DNA from: Methanobacterium_D sp040373355
GTDB lineage: Archaea; Methanobacteriota; Methanobacteria; Methanobacteriales; Methanobacteriaceae
Assembly (NCBI RefSeq): GCF_047495555.1
Contig: NZ_CP166866.1
Span: forward strand, 434,001-498,000
DNA: 64,000 nucleotides
Direction: 5' to 3'
The notes under the pieces: generated by a model
What the model was told of the DNA's origin: nothing
Databases searched by the model: none
What the model saw: only the letters and a program-made list of their open reading frames with translations
Program-made: the position numbers and the translations under genes
In this document: one piece after another, positions 53,669 through 64,000 of the stretch
How the letters are laid out: every line of letters starts with the position of its first letter
How positions within the stretch are numbered: position 1 is the stretch's first letter

Positions 53669-53758
53669 TGGAGGATTAAGTATAAAAAGAACAAAAGGTA
53701 ACTATAACTGATATCTAATTTTAACTGAGTTATCAAATATTTAATAAGGAGGACTAGA

Positions 53759-54736
53759 ATGGCATTTAAAGATCTCTTTAAATTTAACAAAGGAAAAACA
53801 ACATTTGTATTCATTGGAGGAAAAGGAGGAGTAGGTAAAACAACCGTATCTGCAGCTACAGCATTATGGTTTGCAAGGCAAGGTAAAAGAACTCTTGTAA
53901 TCTCTACTGACCCTGCACACTCCCTCTCAGACTCTTTTGAAAAGAACATAGGACACAACCCAACACCTATTGCTGAAAATCTTGAAGCAGTAGAAATTGA
54001 CCCTGAAGTTGCAATGAAAGACTATCAGGCAAAGATGCAGGAACAGCAGGCGATGAATCCTGGTATGGATATGGGAATGCTCCAAGATCAGATGGATATG
54101 GCTACAATGGCCCCAGGTATTGACGAAACAGCTGCATTTGATAAATTCCTTCAGTACATGACAACTGACGAATATGACATAGTTGTTTTCGATACAGCAC
54201 CAACAGGTCACACTTTACGTTTACTCTCATTCCCTGAAATGATGGATTCATGGGTAGGGAAGATGATTAAGGTCAGGAGACAGATTGGAAGCATGGCTAA
54301 AGCATTTAAAAATATCATGCCATTTATGGGTGATGATGAAGAAGAAGACCGTGCTTTAGAAGATATGGAAGCTACTAAAAAGCAGATCAAAGCTGCAAGA
54401 GGAGTTTTAGCTGACCCTGAAAGAACTTCATTCAAGATGGTTGTTATACCTGAAGAAATGTCTATTTATGAATCTGAAAGGGCAATGGAAGCACTTGCAA
54501 AGTTCAATATGACTGCTGATGGAGTTATTGTAAACCAGATTCAGCCAGAAGAAGCAGATTGTGAATTCTGTGCTGCAAGGCGTAAAATACAAGAACAACG
54601 TCTTAAAACTATTAATGAGAAGTTCGGTAACCAGCTTATAGCCCAAATACCACTTCAAGCTGAAGAAGTTAAGGGGATACCTAAACTTACCAGTATTGCA
54701 GAAATTCTTTATGGGGAAGCTCCTGCTTCCAAATAA
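53759..54736 (+). CDS. ArsA/Get3-type ATPase
   Basis: A 325-residue deviant-Walker ATPase. The P-loop is GGKGGVGKTT (about 20-29), switch I STDPAHSLSDSF, and switch II FDTAPTGHTLRLLSFP. CEFC near residue 262 matches the zinc-binding CxxC of Get3 dimers. Archaeal Get3-like proteins target tail-anchored membrane proteins, and Sec61 beta encoded at 16603 would be such a client; arsenite pumping is the alternative but no ArsB is adjacent. Met-rich residues about 97-125 could bind hydrophobic helices. AAGGAGGACTAG precedes the ATG. Confidence 0.9.
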   Translation: MAFKDLFKFNKGKTTFVFIGGKGGVGKTTVSAATALWFARQGKRTLVISTDPAHSLSDSFEKNIGHNPTPIAENLEAVEIDPEVAMKDYQAKMQEQQAMNPGMDMGMLQDQMDMATMAPGIDETAAFDKFLQYMTTDEYDIVVFDTAPTGHTLRLLSFPEMMDSWVGKMIKVRRQIGSMAKAFKNIMPFMGDDEEEDRALEDMEATKKQIKAARGVLADPERTSFKMVVIPEEMSIYESERAMEALAKFNMTADGVIVNQIQPEEADCEFCAARRKIQEQRLKTINEKFGNQLIAQIPLQAEEVKGIPKLTSIAEILYGEAPASK

Positions 54737-54814
54737 TTTATTTTTAATTTAAATTAATTTATATCCTACAACCTATTTTTAAAATTAAATTCAGCTTTTA
54801 TGACTTATTGCTTT

Positions 54815-56146
54815 TTATAATGTTATTCCGAGTATAGAAATTAACATAAGCACGAGGAATGTGTTTGCTACTGGATCTGTTATACTTGTAGATAAGGGTA
54901 TAACTATATTATCTGGATCAAGGCCCCTCCGGTAGGAGATAGTGCTTAAATAGAATGCAATTAAAAGCATAAACGGTGTAAGCAGTAATCCTGCAGATGT
55001 GCTTATTAAAGCCATTTTATCAAGCCCCACTGACTCTATTCCAATAGCCAGTGCCCCAAAGTGAGCCATAATACCTATTAATGGATAAATAATTATTGCA
55101 AGGATTATAATTATACCAAAGTTCCTTAATGCCCCTTCTGTTGGTCTTAATGAAGATTCTATAGAACCAATATGTAATCCTGAAGATAATCTAGCTCCAA
55201 GGATGCTTACCAAGTCCCCACTTTCACCTGAAAATAGAGGAACTAAAGCCAAGATGCTTGGATTGCTCAAAATAGTTGAGAAGCTGCCGTTTAATATTGT
55301 ACCTGCGGTTGTTCCAAATATTGATGATAAGAAAAGTGTAGGTGTACTGTGTTTAATAATCCTTTTAAGATGAGTTCCATTCCTTATTCCGTAAGCAAAA
55401 CCCATAATTCCTATTATAATAAATACTACAAATAGAATAGTTTCTGTATATCCATTCCTTATCCAGAGAAGTATTTCTACTGCTAAAAGAATTGAAGGAA
55501 TAGTAAAAAGGTCTCCAGAAGCTGCTATTAACGGAGTTGTTACATTATCTGGATCCCATCCGTTTTCATAACTCTTAATTGAAATTAAAATAGTTGCAGG
55601 TAAAAGTAATGCACCTGAAAATATTCCGCCAAGTACAGATATTACTGTAAAGTCAATGATACTTATACTTTCAAATCCAAGTAGAATACAGAATCCTTTA
55701 GCCGCAAATGCAAGGAAAATTGACATTATAATAGTTAAAATCATTGCAGAAATGATGTTCTGGTTTAAAACTGGTGATTTTTTCAATTCTGGAGATAATG
55801 TACCAATATGGAGGTTTGAGCCTAACCTTGAGCCTAATGCCCCGAATATGTTTCCTCTCATTCCAATTGCACCCGGAATAAGAACAAGTAATCCTGGAAG
55901 TATTGCAAGTGTGTCAGTCATTCCACTTAAGAGAATACCGGCTATTAAATCACCGATAGCACATATAAAAAGAGCTGTAAATGTTTCGCCCAAAACCCGT
56001 CTGACATCTTTAAAAAAACGTGTAAATTTACCAGTTATGATTAATGGAACTCGGAGAAGTTTCAAAGACCTTTTTGAAACTAGGATAAATGCCTGCACTA
56101 TCCAGTTCAGGATTATCTGCACATATTGGCCAGTCCTCTTCAACAT
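54815..56146 (-). CDS. MgtE/SLC41-type divalent cation transporter, duplicated domain
   Basis: A 443-residue membrane protein made of two MgtE transmembrane domains. The first carries GMRGNIFGALGSRLGSNLHIG and the second GESGDLVSILGARLSSGLHIG, the equivalent helix-turn motifs. It lacks the cytoplasmic N and CBS domains of bacterial MgtE and so resembles the eukaryotic SLC41 layout. Likely substrate is Mg2+ or another divalent ion. The ATG at 56146 follows GGTGGAG. An Lrp-type regulator and a PhoU/TrkA_C protein are just upstream on the same strand. Confidence 0.9.
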   Translation of the reverse strand: MLKRTGQYVQIILNWIVQAFILVSKRSLKLLRVPLIITGKFTRFFKDVRRVLGETFTALFICAIGDLIAGILLSGMTDTLAILPGLLVLIPGAIGMRGNIFGALGSRLGSNLHIGTLSPELKKSPVLNQNIISAMILTIIMSIFLAFAAKGFCILLGFESISIIDFTVISVLGGIFSGALLLPATILISIKSYENGWDPDNVTTPLIAASGDLFTIPSILLAVEILLWIRNGYTETILFVVFIIIGIMGFAYGIRNGTHLKRIIKHSTPTLFLSSIFGTTAGTILNGSFSTILSNPSILALVPLFSGESGDLVSILGARLSSGLHIGSIESSLRPTEGALRNFGIIIILAIIIYPLIGIMAHFGALAIGIESVGLDKMALISTSAGLLLTPFMLLIAFYLSTISYRRGLDPDNIVIPLSTSITDPVANTFLVLMLISILGITL

Positions 56147-56275
56147 TTTCTCCACCCATTTTAATCAACCTTTCTTTTGACATAGTATCTGCTAATTTGC
56201 AGTGATAAGCTTTAAATAAGCTTAAATTATGACAAATTTTGCTTTTAATTTTACGCGTCGACATTTTAATCTGTT

Positions 56276-56719
<444 letters not shown>

Positions 56720-56757
56720 TCCAACACCTTTAGTTATGTATCTAAAGTTATTCTTAA

Positions 56758-56765
56758 CTCCTTAT
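56758..56765 (-). promoter_or_regulatory. Probable TATA box of the Lrp gene
   Basis: On the minus strand the sequence reads ATTTATAAG, about 45 bases upstream of the Lrp ATG at 56713, a sensible distance for a short leader. Confidence 0.4.
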
Positions 56766-56775
56766 AAATGTTTGG

Positions 56776-56814
56776 GAAAATTACCAATATTTACTAAAAA
56801 AATGAGTAATTTTC
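56776..56814. promoter_or_regulatory. Operator-like inverted repeat upstream of the Lrp gene
   Basis: A perfect 9-bp inverted repeat, GAAAATTAC (56776-56784) and GTAATTTTC (56806-56814), is separated by 21 bases, so the centres are 30 bases apart, about three helical turns. It lies immediately upstream of the TATA box. Two more half-sites follow at 56835 and 56934. Autoregulation by the Lrp protein is inferred. Confidence 0.45.
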
Positions 56815-57194
56815 TAAATTATTAATTTTAGTTTAGTAATTTCTCAAGCTTACCCTCTATAATTTTTCATTATAGTACTTAATTTATAATCTGCCCCAGA
56901 TTTCTTATTTTTTGTATATAAACTATAAAAACAAGTAATTTCCTAATATATCACTTTTCATTTAGTTATATTCTAAAGTTATTTCATTTCAATAATCTTA
57001 TTAAAAATATTTTATAATAATGCTTCAAATATTCTAAAAGCAGAATATACGCCAAAAATATGGCTATTTAACTAAATTAAGTACTCATAAAATAAAAAAA
57101 GTAAATTAAGTATAACAATACTTAATTAATCTAAGTTTAATTCTATGGATTTAAAAGATTATAAATAATTTAAAACTAATTAATCAAAATCCAT

Positions 57195-57800
<606 letters not shown>

Positions 57801-58019
57801 CTTTCATCCTCCAGATTTTCTAGGTCTAATACACTATAATATGGATACTTTTAAAAACTTTTTGATAACATTTTACAAAAAGTCATAGATAATTAAAAAT
57901 ATAGAATATAATATACTTATTAAAGTTAATATTTTTCAATAAGATCTAAATTACAGAATATTAGAATTTATAATTTATATTTATCAAATTTTATTTTGAG
58001 TAAATAAATCGTGATTAAA

Positions 58020-58811
58020 ATGCAAAATAGAATCATTCCTGAGTTAGATATGGAAAAGTCAGTAAATAATATATGCGACTTTATTAAGAATAAAGTATGC
58101 GAAATAGGGGCAGATGGGCTTGTTATTGGATTAAGTGGAGGTATAGATTCCTCAGTTGTAGCTTATCTTTGTTCAAGAGCTGTTGGGAATGATAAAGTAC
58201 TCGGACTCGTACTTCCAAGTAAAACAACATCATCTGAAGATATAGAAGATGCAATTAAGGTAGCAAGAGAGCTTAAATTAAAATATAAGACCCTACATAT
58301 CGATGAACTTATGGAACCATTTACTGAAATATGTTTTGAATGCAGCGAAAATGCTCTTGCAAATGGAAATTTAAAGGCAAGAATGAGAATGATGATTCTT
58401 TATTATCACTCAAATGCAATGAACCGTATAGTTGCTGGAACAGGGAATCGTACTGAGCTTCTTGTAGGCTATTTTACAAAATACGGTGACGGTGGAGTAG
58501 ATATTTTACCTATAGGCGATCTTTATAAAACTGATGTTCGTGAAATTGCAGCTTATCTTGAAATTCCAAAAAGTATAATTGAAAAACCTCCAACTGCTGG
58601 TTTATGGACTGGGCAAACCGATGAAAAGGAATTAGGCATAAAATATGAAAATTTAGATAAAATATTATATTTAATGATAGATGAAGGTCTAAACACCCAA
58701 GAAGTTTCAAAAAAGCTTGAAATATCTGAAAAAGAAATTATGAGAATTAAAAAAATGATAGAATCATCAAAACATAAATTAGAATTACCTCCAATTGCAA
58801 AAATTAGATGA
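58020..58811 (+). CDS. nadE: NH3-dependent NAD+ synthetase
   Basis: A 263-residue enzyme that amidates nicotinate adenine dinucleotide to NAD+ using ammonia. The ATP-pyrophosphatase P-loop is GLSGGIDSS (about 41-49), followed by VLPSKTTSSEDIEDA and AGTGNRTELLVGYFTKYGDG. It lacks the glutaminase domain, as expected in ammonia-rich methanogens. The ATG at 58020 follows GTGATT; the GTG at 58011 is part of that site. It is followed by cutA after 24 bases. Confidence 0.94.
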   Translation: MQNRIIPELDMEKSVNNICDFIKNKVCEIGADGLVIGLSGGIDSSVVAYLCSRAVGNDKVLGLVLPSKTTSSEDIEDAIKVARELKLKYKTLHIDELMEPFTEICFECSENALANGNLKARMRMMILYYHSNAMNRIVAGTGNRTELLVGYFTKYGDGGVDILPIGDLYKTDVREIAAYLEIPKSIIEKPPTAGLWTGQTDEKELGIKYENLDKILYLMIDEGLNTQEVSKKLEISEKEIMRIKKMIESSKHKLELPPIAKIR

Positions 58812-58835
58812 TTTATAAAATACAGGAGTTCTAAT

Positions 58836-59147
58836 ATGTACGCTTTTGTTTATATAACCACATCAAGCAAAGAAGAGTCAAAAAACATAGGGAAAACACT
58901 TGTTGAAGAAAGATTAGCAGCGTGTGTAAATATAGTACCTTCTATTGAATCTATTTATCTCTGGAAAGGAAAAATTGAAGATGATGAAGAGTCTCTTCTT
59001 ATTGCAAAAACTAAACAGGATAATATAGATAAAATTATAAAAAGGGTTAAAGAAATCCATAGTTACGAGACTCCCGCTATTTTAGCAATTCCAATAATAA
59101 CGGGATCTAAAGATTATCTTGATTATTTAGACAGTGAAATGAACTGA
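58836..59147 (+). CDS. cutA: Divalent-cation tolerance protein CutA
   Basis: A 103-residue CutA1 homologue forming a PII-like trimer. The core motif RLAACVNIVPSIESIYLWKG (about 28-47) and SYETPAILAIPI are family hallmarks. It has been linked to copper and other metal tolerance, but its molecular function is unclear; the copper block lies about 22 kb away. CAGGAG precedes the ATG and it is probably cotranscribed with nadE. Confidence 0.93.
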   Translation: MYAFVYITTSSKEESKNIGKTLVEERLAACVNIVPSIESIYLWKGKIEDDEESLLIAKTKQDNIDKIIKRVKEIHSYETPAILAIPIITGSKDYLDYLDSEMN

Positions 59148-59226
59148 ATAGAAATTATAACTTTAAAATACAAAATACTCATTTTAACTGGATAATTCTA
59201 TAAATCACGAATATGCGGTGATTAAT

Positions 59227-62091
<2,865 letters not shown>

Positions 62092-62140
62092 AAATATTTA
62101 GGGATTATAATATCCCTTAATTTTTGATTTTGAGGTAATT

Positions 62141-63026
62141 ATGCAAATAAGAAGAATGGAAGATAAAGATTTAGCTTCTATTTCTAAAATTGATCATGTT
62201 GCTTTTGGTCATGGAAAACCAAGATCTATTGAAAATTTAAAGGTGCTGAAGTTATCTGATCCTGAAGGATGTTTTGTTCTTGAAGATAATGGTGTTATTA
62301 TTGGTTATAATTTCTCTAAATCAATAGGAAATGAAGGTTATTTAGGACCTCTTGGTATTTTACCAGAATATCAAAATTCAGGCTATGGAAAAGCATTAAT
62401 TTTAAAAAACATCGAATATTTAAAGGAAAAATGTGATGTAATTGGACTTGAAGTTTTACCTGAATTAGGTGAAAATATAGGTCTTTATCAAAAAATGGGA
62501 TTTGTCTCGTGTTTACCTTCTTTAAGATTTAAATTTCCGAATAAACTAAATTCAAATGGCTCTAATTATGAATATTTAAATTTAAATGGGCTAAATATTG
62601 ATAAAATCCATGGCATAATTGATAAAATTGATAAATGGAGTAAAAAAGAATTCAATGGTGCTAGTTATAAAAAAGATATTTTATCCACTTTAGAGCTAAA
62701 AGGTAGAGTTTTAGTTGCATTTAAAAATGAAAACCCAGTAGCATTTATTACTTATTCAAACTCTGCTACCTCATCTTTGGGGAATAATTAAACCATTAAA
62801 GGATCAGAATGGAATTTTACATGGAATTTTAGCTGAATTTCGTGAAGTAAATAAGGACAGTGATATTCTAATTGAAGTAAATGCACGTTATACCCTACTT
62901 ATAAAACAGTTGATTAAAATGGACTTTAAAGTATCAAGAAGTGTTAATAGAATGCTTTTAAAGAATTACGAAGGAAATTATTTGAAAGAAAGCGAAAAAT
63001 TTTCATTTAGATGCGGGATAGGATAG
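62141..63026 (+). pseudogene. GNAT acetyltransferase, frameshifted
   Basis: The N-terminal frame (62141-62791) holds a GNAT fold with the acetyl-CoA loop LPEYQNSGYGKALI (about 75-88) and continues to FITYSNSATSS. Near 62765 the protein-like sequence shifts frame: LPHLWGIIKPLKDQNGILHG and IKQLIKMDFKVSRSVNRMLL continue to a TAG at 63026. The second part looks like the C-terminal half of a twin-GNAT enzyme. A single-base indel explains it, either real inactivation or a sequencing error. GAGGTAATT precedes the ATG. Confidence 0.75.
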
Positions 63027-63239
63027 TTTTTTGAAATTTATAAAGCAAAAATTTAAATGATCATAAAACCAACTATGCAAAATGGATATATGAAAATATA
63101 TTCACTAAATTTCAATTCTAAAATAATCACAAAAAATGGATATTTATAAATAGATCATACTAAACATCTAAAATTTATAAGTTTAATTTTAAATTATTTC
63201 TCTAAAATTAATTTTTGAGAATTATTGGAGGAAATATTA

Positions 63240-63641
63240 ATGAAAGATATAATAAGAGGATGGCGTCATATACCACAGCGTTACAGTCTTATTGGCTCAG
63301 AATGTTCCCAATGTGGGACTGTATTTTTCCCAAAAAGAGTAATATGCCCAGAATGTAGAAGAAAGGGTAACTTAGAAGATATTCAACTTAATGGAAATGG
63401 AAAAATCCACACTTATTCTGTTATAACTACCCCTACAGATGAGTTTAAAACAATTGCCCCCTATGTAGTGGCAATAGTTGAACTAGAAGAAGGGACAAAA
63501 TTAACAACCCAAATAGTTGACTGCGACCCAGAAGATGTTAAAATAGGCGATGAAGTCGAAATGGTCTTTAGAAGAATAAAAGAAGAAGGCGATGATGGAG
63601 TGATATCATATGGATACAAATTCAAACTTAAAAACAGCTAG
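63240..63641 (+). CDS. DUF35 zinc-ribbon/OB-fold protein, acetoacetyl-CoA thiolase-HMG-CoA synthase scaffold
   Basis: A 133-residue protein with an N-terminal zinc ribbon (CSQCGTVFFPKRVICPEC, about 23-40) and a C-terminal OB fold (IHTYSVITTPTDEF, APYVVAIVELEEGTKLTTQI). In archaea this protein bridges thiolase and HMG-CoA synthase in the channelled complex that starts the mevalonate pathway. Those partners usually adjoin it but are not visible in this window. The ATG at 63240 lies eight bases after GGAGG. It overlaps the cfbA gene by 32 bases. Confidence 0.9.
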   Translation: MKDIIRGWRHIPQRYSLIGSECSQCGTVFFPKRVICPECRRKGNLEDIQLNGNGKIHTYSVITTPTDEFKTIAPYVVAIVELEEGTKLTTQIVDCDPEDVKIGDEVEMVFRRIKEEGDDGVISYGYKFKLKNS

Positions 63642-64000
63642 AATAGGTGTATTGCTAGTAGGTCATGGAAGCAGGCTTCCATACGGACAGGATGTTGTAA
63701 GTAAGCTCGGTGAAATGTACAGAGAAAATTCTAACTACCTCGTTGAAGTTGGATTCATGAATATGAACAAACCTTCAATACCTGCAGCAATAAATAACTT
63801 AGCAAAACAGGGTGTTGAAAAGATAATCGTGACTCCAGTCTTTTTAGCTCATGGTGTTCACACAAAACAGGATATCCCACATATTCTAGGTTTAGATGAC
63901 GGGCATGAACATTCACATGACCATGGACATGATCACAGCCACCACGGCGATGAAGAAACCGAAAAAATTGAATTTGACGGAGAAATTATCTACACTGAAC
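63610..64000 (+). CDS. cfbA: Sirohydrochlorin cobalto/nickelochelatase CfbA (partial)
   Basis: The N-terminal 130 residues of a small CbiX-type chelatase that inserts Ni (for F430) or Co (for cobamides) into sirohydrochlorin. It opens with IGVLLVGHGSRLPYGQDVV, where His is catalytic, then VTPVFLAHGVHTKQDIP with the second His, followed by a His/Asp-rich metal-handling loop (HEHSHDHGHDHSHHGDEE). The gene runs off the right end. The ATG at 63610 is inside the DUF35 gene, so translation is probably coupled. Confidence 0.93.
   Translation, partial: MDTNSNLKTARIGVLLVGHGSRLPYGQDVVSKLGEMYRENSNYLVEVGFMNMNKPSIPAAINNLAKQGVEKIIVTPVFLAHGVHTKQDIPHILGLDDGHEHSHDHGHDHSHHGDEETEKIEFDGEIIYTE

Noticed and set aside
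53489..53701. 70-codon plus-strand frame over the end of the pilin-like gene and element E4
   Set aside because: It runs through palindromic repeats and its sequence mirrors the hairpin arms. No binding site.
55656..56180. 174-codon plus-strand frame opposite the MgtE-like gene
   Set aside because: Complement of a hydrophobic coding region. The minus strand has conserved MgtE motifs.

Overview
The window is AT-rich archaeal DNA that I assign to a hydrogenotrophic methanogen of the order Methanobacteriales, most likely Methanobacterium. The evidence is a PolD large subunit, a MinD-type ATPase, a Sec61 beta subunit, TruD, a coenzyme F390 synthetase-like ligase, a FilR1-type methanogen regulator, the small subunit of the archaeal phosphomevalonate dehydratase, a CfbA chelatase for F430 synthesis, tandem DUF5518 membrane proteins, and strong GGTGAT/GGAGG ribosome binding sites. 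I found no rRNA, tRNA, CRISPR array, complete transposon or prophage.

Layout. 1-4500: zinc ribbon protein, amino-acid permease, stand-alone receiver, lipoprotein, a degraded minus-strand stretch (2757-3364), and an ABM-like small protein. 3972-5815: a UGSC-motif protein (Cys form) and its large partner, separated by a branched hairpin element. 5835-14843 (minus): carotenoid-desaturase-like oxidoreductase, ferredoxin-nitroreductase, class III ribonucleotide reductase and PolD large subunit. 15365-18231: exported M14-like zinc peptidase with a Tyr/Lys-rich insert, Sec61 beta, purB. 18466-23543: two families of small membrane proteins, one built from repeats of a roughly 100-residue unit and one of DUF5518 type, around the phosphomevalonate dehydratase small subunit. 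23734-29192: a receiver-kinase lacking its phosphoacceptor His, FilR1-like regulator, SulP permease, amidohydrolase. 29297-36023: copper/sulfur block (copB, copA, YHS protein, TusA-like, DsrE-like, and a NifS-like protein lacking its PLP lysine). 36024-45190: cyclase, small basic proteins, truD, F390 synthetase-like ligase, NCS2 permease, HAD phosphatase, dadD, hisG. 45237-50143: a dead and a live copy of a winged-helix regulator, minD, and a MacB-type ABC exporter flanked by paralogous three-helix proteins. 50241-54736: FAA hydrolase, encapsulated-ferritin-like protein, two pilin-like exported proteins, ArsA/Get3 ATPase. 54815-57800 (minus): MgtE-like transporter, Lrp regulator, PhoU-TrkA_C protein. 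58020-64000: nadE, cutA, leuS, a frameshifted acetyltransferase, DUF35 protein, and partial cfbA.

Three patterns stand out. First, at least four genes have a good Shine-Dalgarno sequence followed at normal spacing by ATT or ATA, with the family-typical N-terminus starting there (lipoprotein 2311, peptidase 15365, copB 29297, minD 46363). Second, four intergenic elements (about 4506-4619, 37345-37395, 49668-49794, 53521-53668) share a twin-hairpin layout in which arm sequences differ but still pair. Third, several proteins look like catalytically altered members of known families: the NifS-like protein (Thr at the PLP-Lys position) beside TusA- and DsrE-like proteins, and the sensor kinase with Gln-Gln in place of its His.
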